DNA of 6,049 nucleotides from CAZDHT01 sp964505325. GTDB taxonomy: Bacteria; Planctomycetota; PUPC01. Made by a program: the position numbers and the translations under genes. The notes under the pieces are model-generated. The model made no database searches. It was not told where the DNA came from and was given only the letters and a program-made list of their open reading frames with translations. Shown piece after piece: positions 1 to 6,049 of this stretch. The stretch is taken from assembly GCA_964505325.1 (NCBI GenBank), contig CAZDHT010000293.1, forward strand, positions 1-6,049, written 5' to 3'. Positions within the stretch are counted from its first letter, which is position 1. Each line of letters opens with the position of its first letter.

Positions 1-25
1 GGCGCTCGGCCTGATGCCGCGCGCC
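1..25. other. GC-rich hairpin at window edge
   Basis: Positions 1-10 (GGCGCTCGGC) pair with 16-25 (GCCGCGCGCC) with one T/C mismatch at the sixth pair, around a 5-base loop CTGAT. Six A residues follow at 26-31. An A-run after the stem on the + strand is the wrong polarity for an intrinsic terminator in either direction, so I do not call it one. A TGA in frame 3 at 12-14 could be the end of an upstream gene, but too little is visible to say. The rest of 32-67 shows nothing I can name. Confidence 0.3.
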
Positions 26-67
26 AAAAAACGCCCCCGCTTGGAGTATCGACACGCCGCGGGCGGA

Positions 68-96
68 TTGATTTCCGCGCCGACACGGTGTATGCT
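68..96 (+). promoter_or_regulatory. Candidate sigma70-type promoter for the ABC exporter operon
   Basis: TTGATT at 68-73 matches 4 of 6 positions of the -35 consensus. TATGCT at 91-96 matches 4 of 6 of the -10 consensus. The spacer is exactly 17 bases. Transcription would begin near 103, leaving a leader of about 27 bases before the ATG at 130. The -10 box overlaps the alternative GTG start at 88, which favours the ATG. In GC-rich DNA such an AT-rich pair at ideal spacing is suggestive, but it is a consensus match only. Confidence 0.4.
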
Positions 97-129
97 CTCT
101 TCATCCCCTGCACCTGCGAGCGCGGGACG

Positions 130-2325
130 ATGGACATCACGGAACAGATAAAAAAGCACCTGCCAGCGGACGAGGAGCTGATCCTCGTCACGGACACGGA
201 CATCCGCGCGGACGGGTCCTTCGGCCGACGCTGGCTGGCGGTGAGCGACCAGCGGCTGATGACTTTCTCCGATGACGGCAAAAGCGACGGTCCCGACACC
301 GAACTGAAGCTGGCGGACGTGAAGAGGGTCAAGGCCTCGCATCTCGTCGGGCAGATGGCGTTGGAGGCGGAGACGGACCATCGCAGGGTCGAGCTGCTGC
401 GCTGCACCAACTCGCTGTCCCACAGGTTCTCCCGGATCGCCAAGTCGCTCAACGACGCCCGCAAGAATGACAAGCCGCCGGAGTTCGACCTGGGGGACGA
501 AGAAGAGCGACACTGCCAGCAGTGCGGGCGTCTGCTGCCGGAGCGCGGGAGCTTCTGCCCGGCGTGCCTGAAGAAGCGGAAGGTGCTGGCGCGGTTCTGG
601 AAGTACATGCACCCGCACTTGCGCCAAGTGCTTTTGATCACCGTGCTCATCATGCTCCCCACGGTGACGGGCCTGGCGCCGCCCTACCTCACGAAGATCC
701 TGGTCGACAGCGTGCTGCTGGGGAGCGGCGGGGCCGGGCTGCTGCTGACGCTGGTCGGCAGCCTGGTCGTGCTGGCGGCCGCGGGAACGGCGCTGACGGT
801 GTGGCGGGGCCGGGTCGCCGCCTGGATGAGCGCCCGCATCATGCACGCCGTCCGTTTCGATGTCTACCAGGCCATCCAGTGCCTCAGCCTGCGGCGGATC
901 GACAAGACCCAGACCGGCTCGCTGATGTCCCGCCTCACCCGCGACACGCAGATGCTGAACTTCGTGTTCACGGACCTCAGCACGTATTTCATCCCCAACA
1001 TGCTGCAGTTGGTCGGCATCTGCGTGATGTTGTTCGTGCTCGACTGGACGCTGGCGCTGCTGGTGATCGTGCCGGCGCCGGCCGTGATCTTCCTCACGAC
1101 CACCGTCTACCGCCGGTTGCACGGCCTGTACCACCGGTTGTGGCAGCGGCGAGCGAAGATGAGCGCCCGGGCCACCGACTCGATATCGGGCATCCGCGTG
1201 GTCAAGGCGTTCACCCAGGAGCCGGCCGAGATTCGCCGGTTCGGCGTCCGCAGCCGCGAGGTCGGCCACGCCACCGCCGTCGCACAGAGCACGTCCGCCA
1301 CCGCCTTCCCGATCATCGCGTTCGTGACCACCCTGGGCACGTTCTTCGTGTGGTACTTCGGCGGGCTGGGGGTGATGCGCCACCGCCTGAGCCTCGGCGA
1401 GTTGATGGCGTTCCTCGGATACCTCGGCATGTTCTACGGCCCCATCCAGATGCTCACGCGGTTCAGCGACTTCGTGAACCGCGCGTTTACCGCCGCGCAG
1501 CGCCTGTTCGAAATCACCGACGCCGATCAGGAGATCTTCGAGGACCCCGACGCCGAGCCGCTGACCGATCCCCGCGGCGCCTTGACGTTCGACAATGTCC
1601 ACTTCGGCTACGTCAAGGACAAGGATGTGCTCAAAGGGCTGACCGTCGACGTCGAGCCCGGTGAGATGATCGGCCTGGTCGGCCGGTCCGGCGTCGGGAA
1701 AACGACCGTGACCAACCTCATCTGCCGCTTTTACGACGTGGACGAGGGGGCTATCCTCCTGGACGGCGTGGATGTGCGGAAGATCAAGCTGCGAGACTTG
1801 CGCCGCCATATCGGCATCGTGCCGCAGGAATCGTTCCTGTTCAACGGGACCATCGCCGCCAACATCAGCTACGCGGCGCCGGACGCGACCAAGGAGCAGA
1901 TCATCCGCGCCGCCATCGCCGCCAACGCGCACGGATTCATCATGCGCTTCCCGGACGGATATGACACGCGCGTGGGCGAGCGCGGCGCCCGGCTCTCCGG
2001 CGGCGAGAAGCAACGCATCGCCATCGCCCGCGCCATCCTGCACGATCCGAAGGTCCTCATCCTTGACGAGGCGACGTCGTCGGTGGACACGCAGACGGAG
2101 GAGCTGATCCAGGAGGCGTTGGCGCATCTGGTCAAGGGGCGGACGACGTTTGCCATCGCGCATCGGCTGTCCACGTTGCGGAACGCCAACCGTCTGCTGG
2201 TGATCGAGGACGGAAAGACGGCGGAGCTGGGCACCCACGACGAACTGCTCGCCCAGAAGGGCGTGTACCAGAAACTGGTCGAGATGCAGTCAAGGCTGTC
2301 CGCCATCAAAGGGGTGGACGGGTAG
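130..2325 (+). CDS. ABC exporter (fused TMD-NBD) with N-terminal PH-like and zinc-ribbon extension, DUF1854-associated type
   Basis: Half-size ABC exporter of 731 residues that would work as a dimer in the inner membrane; substrate unknown. Residues about 1-115 form a beta-rich, PH-like region with no membrane segment. A zinc ribbon follows, CxxC (C129, C132) and CxxC (C143, C146). Six predicted membrane segments lie at roughly 164-182, 203-225, 286-304, 306-326, 392-412 and 421-440, the type I exporter (MsbA-like) fold. The nucleotide-binding domain is complete: Walker A GRSGVGKT 518-525, Q-loop Q566, signature LSGGE 622-626, Walker B VLILDE 642-647, D-loop 650-653, switch H678, so it should hydrolyse ATP. 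I chose the ATG at 130 because the in-frame GTG at 88 lies in the candidate promoter. The Shine-Dalgarno is weak (GGGA 124-127, close to the start). The extension of about 150 residues is absent from ordinary MsbA-like exporters. Related proteins beside DUF1854 are named cyanophycin metabolism-associated ABC transporters, but that role is not shown here. Confidence 0.93.
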   Translation: MDITEQIKKHLPADEELILVTDTDIRADGSFGRRWLAVSDQRLMTFSDDGKSDGPDTELKLADVKRVKASHLVGQMALEAETDHRRVELLRCTNSLSHRFSRIAKSLNDARKNDKPPEFDLGDEEERHCQQCGRLLPERGSFCPACLKKRKVLARFWKYMHPHLRQVLLITVLIMLPTVTGLAPPYLTKILVDSVLLGSGGAGLLLTLVGSLVVLAAAGTALTVWRGRVAAWMSARIMHAVRFDVYQAIQCLSLRRIDKTQTGSLMSRLTRDTQMLNFVFTDLSTYFIPNMLQLVGICVMLFVLDWTLALLVIVPAPAVIFLTTTVYRRLHGLYHRLWQRRAKMSARATDSISGIRVVKAFTQEPAEIRRFGVRSREVGHATAVAQSTSATAFPIIAFVTTLGTFFVWYFGGLGVMRHRLSLGELMAFLGYLGMFYGPIQMLTRFSDFVNRAFTAAQRLFEITDADQEIFEDPDAEPLTDPRGALTFDNVHFGYVKDKDVLKGLTVDVEPGEMIGLVGRSGVGKTTVTNLICRFYDVDEGAILLDGVDVRKIKLRDLRRHIGIVPQESFLFNGTIAANISYAAPDATKEQIIRAAIAANAHGFIMRFPDGYDTRVGERGARLSGGEKQRIAIARAILHDPKVLILDEATSSVDTQTEELIQEALAHLVKGRTTFAIAHRLSTLRNANRLLVIEDGKTAELGTHDELLAQKGVYQKLVEMQSRLSAIKGVDG

Positions 2326-2328
2326 GAG
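2324..2328 (+). promoter_or_regulatory. Ribosome binding site overlapping the upstream stop codon
   Basis: AGGAG begins inside the TAG stop of the ABC exporter (2323-2325) and lies 8 bases before the ATG at 2337. It fixes the start of the DUF1854 gene and suggests the two are translationally coupled from one mRNA. Confidence 0.75.
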
Positions 2329-2336
2329 CGCGCGAG

Positions 2337-2870
2337 ATGCCACACAGGCCCGCCGAGATCTCCGTGAGCGCCGAACGGGAGCCGGACTACGAGTTTCTCG
2401 ACCCGGAGACGCTGCGGCTCTTCCGCGACGATTCCGGCCGACTCCGGCTCACCATCCAGGATGATCGCTCGTACCTGGACGTGAAGGTGGTGCGAGCATT
2501 CCCGCTGTTCGATCCCGACCACTACATCGGCCTCCTCAACGGGAAGGACCATGTGATCGGGATCGTTGTCGATCTGGCGGCACTGGACGAGGGCTCGAAG
2601 GCACTCGCGGACGAAAGCCTGCGAAGGCACTACTTCACACCGATCATCCGTCGCATCCGGCGGATGAAGCAGGAGTTCGGCGCCGTCTACTGCGACGTGG
2701 ACACCGACCACGGGGAACGCCACTTCGTCTGCAAGGGCTTGCGTGACGCGCTGGAAAACCTGGGCAACGGGGAGCTGATCCTTTCGGACGTGGACGGGAA
2801 CCGCTATCGTGTGATCGACTGGCGGGTGCTTGATGCCCGCTCACGCCGGTTCCTCGAACAGGTCGTCTGA
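2337..2870 (+). CDS. DUF1854 family protein, partner of the ABC exporter
   Basis: Soluble protein of 177 residues with no signal peptide or membrane segment. I recognise it as DUF1854 from its conserved pattern: a YLDVKVVRAFPLFDP segment (about 46-60), YIGL, a hydrophobic IGIVVDLAAL strand, a basic RRHYFTPIIRRIRRMKQEFG helix, and a C-terminal DVDGNRYRVIDW plus LDARSRRFLEQ segment (about 151-175). The molecular function of the family is not known. Known members sit beside an ABC exporter of the type found here, and in some bacteria within cyanophycin gene clusters. The 11-base spacing, with the Shine-Dalgarno overlapping the exporter stop, supports joint expression. I infer a cytoplasmic accessory or regulator of the exporter. 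ATG 2337 is the only well-supported start. Confidence 0.85.
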   Translation: MPHRPAEISVSAEREPDYEFLDPETLRLFRDDSGRLRLTIQDDRSYLDVKVVRAFPLFDPDHYIGLLNGKDHVIGIVVDLAALDEGSKALADESLRRHYFTPIIRRIRRMKQEFGAVYCDVDTDHGERHFVCKGLRDALENLGNGELILSDVDGNRYRVIDWRVLDARSRRFLEQVV

Positions 2871-2875
2871 GTGAC

Positions 2876-2892
2876 CGGACCATTCTGGTCCG
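2876..2892. other. Hairpin just downstream of the exporter operon
   Basis: CGGACCA (2876-2882) and TGGTCCG (2886-2892) form a perfect 7-bp stem with a 3-base TTC loop, five bases after the DUF1854 stop codon. The position suits an end-of-operon structure that stops transcription or protects the 3' end. No T-run follows, so a factor-independent terminator is not supported. Confidence 0.45.
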
Positions 2893-2928
2893 TGCCCGCC
2901 CGCGGAGAGTGCTGGGACCGCGCGGGTC

Positions 2929-2960
2929 AAGTGTCCGTCTGTCCGGACAGACGGACACTT
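2929..2960. repeat. Perfect 32-bp palindrome (copy 1 of a related pair)
   Basis: The left arm AAGTGTCCGTCTGTCC (2929-2944) is followed immediately by its exact reverse complement (2945-2960). There is no spacer, and symmetry stops at both ends (C/C at 2928 and 2961). A 16-base arm matched exactly is very unlikely by chance. It could be a REP-like mobile palindrome, an operator for a dimeric regulator, or an RNA stem-loop. See the related copy at 3002-3033. Confidence 0.9.
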
Positions 2961-3001
2961 CCCTGAAACGCCGCCACGCACCCTCTGCTAGAACTTCGCG
3001 G

Positions 3002-3033
3002 ATGTGTTCGCCTGGACGTTCAGACGAACACAT
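3002..3033. repeat. Near-perfect 32-bp palindrome (copy 2 of a related pair)
   Basis: Of 16 symmetric pairs, 14 are Watson-Crick, one is G/T (3015/3020) and one is a C/A mismatch (3011/3024). The reverse complement of its right arm, ATGTGTTCGTCTGAAC, agrees with the left arm of the 2929-2960 palindrome at 12 of 16 positions without gaps, sharing the core GTGTyCGTCTG. At arm position 7 a C-G pair in copy 1 is replaced by T-A in copy 2, so symmetry is kept despite divergence. Confidence 0.85.
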
Positions 3034-3156
3034 TCACCCCGCGCCGGCTCGCCCGACCTCCGCCACCGGGCACGGGCCCGCGATCTCGCCGGCCACGGAC
3101 CTGAACTCGCGCCGGGCCGTTGCCCGCTTCTCGATTCCGTCACGCAAGACTGTCTG

Positions 3157-3256
3157 NNNNNNNNNNNNNNNNNNNNNNNNNNNNNNNNNNNNNNNNNNNN
3201 NNNNNNNNNNNNNNNNNNNNNNNNNNNNNNNNNNNNNNNNNNNNNNNNNNNNNNNN
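3157..3256. other. Assembly gap of 100 N
   Basis: Exactly 100 undetermined bases, the conventional placeholder for a scaffold gap of unknown size. Reading frames and distances across it are not meaningful. It removes the 5' end of the following gene. Confidence 0.97.
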
Positions 3257-3856
3257 CGGGCCGAAGAAGACGCTCCCAAGACCACAACCGAGAAGCTGGA
3301 GAAGCTGAAGGTGCCTGTCACGTTCAACTTCGTGGACCAGCGCGTGTCGGCCGCGATCGGCTTTCTGAGGGACCTGCTCGCCCTCAACATCGTGGTCGGC
3401 CCGGAGTTCCGCCGGAAGGACCCCCGCCTGACGCTCCGACTGGAGAAAGTGCGGTGCCGTAAAGCCCTGGCGTGGATCGCCCAGTCGACAGGCGCCACGT
3501 GCAGCGTGGTCGACCAGGTCGTATGCTTCGGCACCGGCGCGTTCATCAAGCGATGCAAAACGATTCCGGTGCCGCGGCCGAAGGACGAGGCGCTTTTGCG
3601 GGTGCTCGAGCGCGAGGTCAGCTTCGACTTCGTGACCACGCCGCTCGCGGATGCGGCCGTGCTGCTGCGGAACCAACTCAAGGTGAACGTCGTCGTCGTA
3701 GGCGGGACGCCGAAAAAGGAGCTGGTGACCGTGCGCATTCAGAAGGTGCCGGCCGGCGTCGCCCTCAAATACATCGGCCTGTCGCTCAACCGAGAGGTCA
3801 GCGCCGAGAAAGGCGCCGTCGCGTTCAAGCCGCCTGCCGCGCCGGAAGACGAGTAG
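3257..3856 (+). CDS. Tandem STN-like (secretin/TonB short N-terminal type) domain protein, 5' end lost in gap
   Basis: The visible part is 199 residues ending at TAG 3854-3856; the start, and any signal peptide, is missing. After an acidic and lysine-rich linker (1-19) come two copies of a roughly 70-residue domain. The first, 21-91, runs from VTFNFVDQ to QVVCF; the second, 121-190, runs from VSFDFVTT to GAVAF. They align without gaps for their first half, sharing VxFxFV, an LRxxL helix, N-[IV]-VV, a KV turn, and an AL helix. This pattern (VxFxFvxxpl...LR...lNivV...vtlxlxxVp...AL) is typical of the short N-terminal domains of secretins and TonB-dependent receptors. In planctomycete-like bacteria it also occurs in free-standing secreted proteins. 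No secretin channel follows, so a periplasmic or surface binding role is inferred. The tail KPPAAPEDE is probably disordered. Family assignment is by pattern only. Confidence 0.7.
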   Translation, partial: RAEEDAPKTTTEKLEKLKVPVTFNFVDQRVSAAIGFLRDLLALNIVVGPEFRRKDPRLTLRLEKVRCRKALAWIAQSTGATCSVVDQVVCFGTGAFIKRCKTIPVPRPKDEALLRVLEREVSFDFVTTPLADAAVLLRNQLKVNVVVVGGTPKKELVTVRIQKVPAGVALKYIGLSLNREVSAEKGAVAFKPPAAPEDE

Positions 3857-3880
3857 GTGTGAATCTGAACGGCTGGCTGC

Positions 3881-3920
3881 GGGGGCTCCGTGTGGTCCGG
3901 TTCGAGCGCCATCGGCCCCC
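3881..3920. other. Possible stem between convergent genes
   Basis: GGGGGC (3881-3886) is complementary to GCCCCC (3915-3920) across a 28-base interior, in the 67-base space between two convergent genes. That is the expected place for a shared terminator, but the loop is long and there is no T-run on either strand. Weak candidate. Confidence 0.2.
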
Positions 3921-3923
3921 TCC

Positions 3924-4748
3924 TCACAAGGCGGCGACGTAGTCAGCGAACGTGGTGACCGGCAGACCGCGCTCGCGGATATGCGCCAGCACGAGCTCGA
4001 GCATCCGCATCTCGGGATCGAACCTGTCGAGGCTCCACGGATGCCAGACCAGCGAGCAGTGGGACGCGCCCGCCTCGATGGAGCGGTCGATGAGCTTGCG
4101 GTCGAGTTCCGCCTCTTCCTCGGGGGTCTCGATGTAGCCGTGGACCTCGATCTCGGGATACGGATGCGGTGACGGTTGGAGCGGGACGGGGTCCAGATTG
4201 CTGTTTCCCTTCTTCAGCACGTTGTCGTGCCAGCCGCAGGGCGGGACCTCCCACAGGTTGGGGTAGCCGTCGTCGGCGTAGGTGAACGGCTCGCGGATCA
4301 GCGCCGGCAGCGTGCATCCCGGTCCCCACGCCAGGCAGCTCACGTAACGGTACCTCGCCTGGTCGCAGAGCCGGAGCAGATCGGGGGCGCCGCGGAGCCC
4401 GTCCTCGAAACTAACCGGGGCGCGAAAACCCCCGACGGCCCGGCCGAAGACGTCTTCGATGCGCTGCTTGCTCTCGACGATCTCCCGTTCGTATTTCTCC
4501 GGCGGGCCTGCCTTGCCGCAGACCGGATGATCGCCGAGCAGCATGTGCGTGTAGGAATGGCTGGCGACCTCGACCAGCGGATGATCGCCGAGCAGCTCGC
4601 GGTACGGGTCGCCCTGTTCGTCCAGCAGGCGCGCGACGATGAACAGCGTCAGCGGCATCTCGAACCGCTCGTGCAGCGGGAGGATCTTCCGAAGGGCATC
4701 CAAGCAGCCCTTGCCCTCCACGTCATACGCCGCGATGTAGGTGGTCAT
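3924..4748 (-). CDS. Polysaccharide deacetylase family protein (NodB homology, carbohydrate esterase 4)
   Basis: 274 residues, a usual length for a single NodB domain, with no signal peptide, so probably cytoplasmic. The family removes acetyl (or related) groups from sugars with a metal-bound catalytic centre. Motifs are in order: AYDVEG (7-12) in place of the usual TFDD, giving catalytic-base candidate D9; HSYTH (64-68) with metal ligands H64 and H68; GFRAP (107-111) with R109; NLWEVPP (164-170); and LVWHPW (233-238) with H236. The second Asp of motif 1, normally a metal ligand, is absent and E11 is nearby; this variant also occurs in DVE/DVD-type members. The open frame extends upstream to 5384, but that part is an out-of-frame reading of the aminotransferase. 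The ATG at 4748 has GAGGG (4759-4755) 6 bases upstream. Coupling to the aminotransferase suggests a linked step in amino-sugar or glycan processing; substrate unknown. Confidence 0.88.
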   Translation of the reverse strand: MTTYIAAYDVEGKGCLDALRKILPLHERFEMPLTLFIVARLLDEQGDPYRELLGDHPLVEVASHSYTHMLLGDHPVCGKAGPPEKYEREIVESKQRIEDVFGRAVGGFRAPVSFEDGLRGAPDLLRLCDQARYRYVSCLAWGPGCTLPALIREPFTYADDGYPNLWEVPPCGWHDNVLKKGNSNLDPVPLQPSPHPYPEIEVHGYIETPEEEAELDRKLIDRSIEAGASHCSLVWHPWSLDRFDPEMRMLELVLAHIRERGLPVTTFADYVAAL

Positions 4749-4754
4749 TCGTAT

Positions 4755-4759
4755 CCCTC
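4755..4759 (-). promoter_or_regulatory. Ribosome binding site overlapping the aminotransferase stop codon
   Basis: Read on the - strand, GAGGG begins with the last base of the TAG stop (4761-4759) and ends 6 bases before the deacetylase ATG at 4748. It decides that start over the much longer open frame and suggests translational coupling. Confidence 0.7.
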
Positions 4760-6042
4760 TATCCGAGCACGCGGCACACCTTGTTGATGGCCGCCGCCAC
4801 GGCGCGGCAGTCCTTCGCCGTCCACCACTGGTCCACGCGAACGAACACCACCCGCGCCATCCGGTCCAGCGTGTTCGGGCACATGTCCGGCGAATAGTCC
4901 GGGAGCTTGCCCTTGTAGTAGGGGCACGTGAACGGACAGCCCTCGGGCGTGGCGGTTTTCTGTTCGAGGATGTGCTCCCAGTAGTTGTAGATGTGCCAGT
5001 CGCGGGCGGAGCCGGGGCCACGGGTCCGCGAGGGCACGCCCTCCGCCTGGAGCGCCGCGTCCAGCTCCAGCGCCGCCTGCGGATCCTTCGCAAACAGCGC
5101 GAGGTTGTAGCCGACGTCGCCCTCGATGTCGTTGCTGCGGCGGAGGCGCGTGTCGGCGAACTCGTCCAGCCGGCCGACGATCCGTTGCATGTTCCGGCTG
5201 TAGCGCCGCGCCTGGGCCTTGGTTTTCTTGAGCTGGACGAGGTTGACAGAGCCCTCGAGCTCGGACATCCGGAAGTTGTGTCCGCAGAACAGCTCGCCCT
5301 TCCGCCGCTCCTTGGCGTACCGGTCGGGCCGCCAGCACGCCGCGGTGTCGTGCTGGTTCTGGGCGCGGACGTAGAGCCACTCATCGTCGGTCAGGACGAG
5401 GCCGGCCTCGCCGCCGCCGGTGATCTTGTACGTGCTGATGCTGAAGCAGCCCATCGTGCCGATGGTGCCGAGAAACCGCCCCTGGTACGTGCCGCCGCAC
5501 GCCTGCGCGTTGTCCTCGATCACGAGCAGTTTGTGCTTGCGGGCGATCTTCATGATCCGGCCCATGTCCGAGCAGAAGCCGAGCATGTGGACGGGCACGA
5601 TGGCCTTGGTGCGCGGGGTGATCTTCCGCTCAACGTCGGCCGGGTCGAGGGTCAGGGAATCGTCGACCTCGGCGATGACGGGGATTGCCTTCGAGGTGAT
5701 GACCGCGGCGGTGGTCGCGAAGAACGTGAAGGCCGGGACGATCACCTCGTCGCCCGGGCCGATGCCGCAGGCGACATAGGCCGTGCTCAGCGCCGACGTG
5801 CCCGAGTTCACCGCCAGCGCGTACTTGCTGCCGAACGTCTTGCGGGCGAGCGCCTCGAGCCGATCGACCCGCGACGGACGCGGGTTGTAGTACCGCGTCA
5901 GGTGCGGGTCCCTCCCGCCCTTGTCCTTCGCCAGGATCTTCTTGATCCGCCGGCGCGTCTCCGCGCTGTAGCCCCACGTCTCGGCGAGGCTCATAAACTC
6001 GTCGAGCCCGATCTTCGGCTGGTCCTTAGCTTCGAATTTCAT
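4759..6042 (-). CDS. DegT/DnrJ/EryC1/StrS family PLP-dependent sugar aminotransferase
   Basis: 427 residues, complete. Family members transfer an amino group (usually from glutamate or glutamine) to a keto-sugar, often nucleotide-linked, in surface polysaccharide or secondary-metabolite synthesis. Diagnostic segments: NSGTSAL (79-85), phosphate-binding turn of the PLP site; GDEVIVPAFTFFAT (97-110); IEDNAQACGG (175-184) with D177 expected to contact the PLP ring; GCFSISTYKITGGGEAG (198-214) with K206 as the expected Schiff-base lysine; NFRMSELEG (256-264). An N-terminal segment of about 50 residues, ending LTRYYNPRPSRVDRLE, precedes the core. The C-terminal part carries CPFTCPYYKG...MCPNTLDR (C369, C373, C388), a Cys-rich stretch. 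Typical members have only a single CP there, so this is a distinct subgroup. ATG 6042 is used; its ribosome binding site and promoter are outside the window. It is followed 10 bases later by the deacetylase. The exact sugar cannot be deduced. Confidence 0.93.
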   Translation of the reverse strand: MKFEAKDQPKIGLDEFMSLAETWGYSAETRRRIKKILAKDKGGRDPHLTRYYNPRPSRVDRLEALARKTFGSKYALAVNSGTSALSTAYVACGIGPGDEVIVPAFTFFATTAAVITSKAIPVIAEVDDSLTLDPADVERKITPRTKAIVPVHMLGFCSDMGRIMKIARKHKLLVIEDNAQACGGTYQGRFLGTIGTMGCFSISTYKITGGGEAGLVLTDDEWLYVRAQNQHDTAACWRPDRYAKERRKGELFCGHNFRMSELEGSVNLVQLKKTKAQARRYSRNMQRIVGRLDEFADTRLRRSNDIEGDVGYNLALFAKDPQAALELDAALQAEGVPSRTRGPGSARDWHIYNYWEHILEQKTATPEGCPFTCPYYKGKLPDYSPDMCPNTLDRMARVVFVRVDQWWTAKDCRAVAAAINKVCRVLG

Positions 6043-6049
6043 GATGGTC

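Larger units (their letters stand above)
2871..3156. other. Non-coding stretch between the DUF1854 gene and the assembly gap
   Basis: An open frame runs through this region from 2909 towards the downstream gene. Its translation is low-complexity, rich in R, S, P and A, and crosses both palindromes, so I treat it as non-coding. Besides the hairpin and the two palindromes, the 123 bases at 3034-3156 before the gap show no RNA gene, terminator or convincing promoter. The promoter and start of the downstream gene probably lie in the missing sequence. Confidence 0.6.

Noticed and set aside
522..1664. Long + strand open frame inside the ABC exporter gene
   Set aside because: Its translation is compositionally biased (A, R, P, G, H) with no domain pattern. 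It overlaps a frame with complete ABC motifs, so it is a GC-rich shadow.
1869..2723. 284-codon - strand open frame
   Set aside because: It is antisense to the ATP-binding domain and to the DUF1854 gene, both strongly recognisable, and its own translation shows no family pattern.
2929..3033. CRISPR array
   Set aside because: Only two units, each a full palindrome and different from the other at several positions. There is no direct-repeat and spacer periodicity and no cas gene.
2909..3156. Upstream part of the open frame leading into the STN-like gene
   Set aside because: It crosses two palindromes and a gap of unknown length and has low-complexity composition, so continuity with the downstream gene cannot be assumed.
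3894..3920. GGTTCGAGCGCC resembling a tRNA T-arm
   Set aside because: The flanks do not pair as a T-stem and no acceptor, D or anticodon arm is present; chance similarity.
4176..4787. 203-codon + strand open frame opposite the deacetylase
   Set aside because: Antisense shadow of a gene with intact catalytic motifs; no recognisable domain.
4749..5384. N-terminal extension of the deacetylase open frame
   Set aside because: It is S, T, R and P-rich nonsense read out of frame through the aminotransferase gene. The ATG at 4748 has its own Shine-Dalgarno and begins the conserved domain.

Overview
This is a GC-rich bacterial window, probably from a draft or metagenome assembly because it contains a run of exactly 100 N at 3157-3256. 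The lineage cannot be fixed from the sequence. The GC richness, the tandem secretin-N-terminus-like repeat protein and the ABC exporter + DUF1854 pair would suit a Planctomycetota or related PVC-type bacterium. That is inference, with low to moderate confidence.

Left part, + strand (1-2870): a two-gene operon. A plausible sigma70-type promoter (68-96) precedes a 731-residue half-size ABC exporter. The exporter carries an unusual cytoplasmic N-terminal extension: a PH-like beta-rich region followed by a four-cysteine zinc ribbon. Eleven bases downstream, with a Shine-Dalgarno overlapping the exporter stop codon, lies a DUF1854 protein. The same pairing is known from cyanophycin-associated loci of other bacteria, but no cyanophycin gene is visible here.

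Middle (2871-3256): a non-coding stretch followed by the gap. It holds a 7-bp hairpin just after the operon and two sequence-related 32-bp palindromes (2929-2960 and 3002-3033). The palindromes have the same length and the same register, their centres are 73 bp apart, and one base-pair change between them is compensatory. They are the least explained part of the window. Beyond the gap is the 3' part of a gene (3257-3856, +) encoding two tandem copies of a roughly 70-residue domain resembling the secretin/TonB short N-terminal (STN) type. Its start is lost in the gap.

Right part, - strand (6042 to 3924): a second two-gene operon, convergent with the preceding gene. It encodes a DegT/DnrJ/EryC1/StrS-type PLP-dependent sugar aminotransferase and, 10 bases downstream, a NodB-type (CE4) polysaccharide deacetylase. 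Together they suggest amino-sugar synthesis or modification for a cell-surface or secreted glycan. The locus may continue beyond the right edge of the window.
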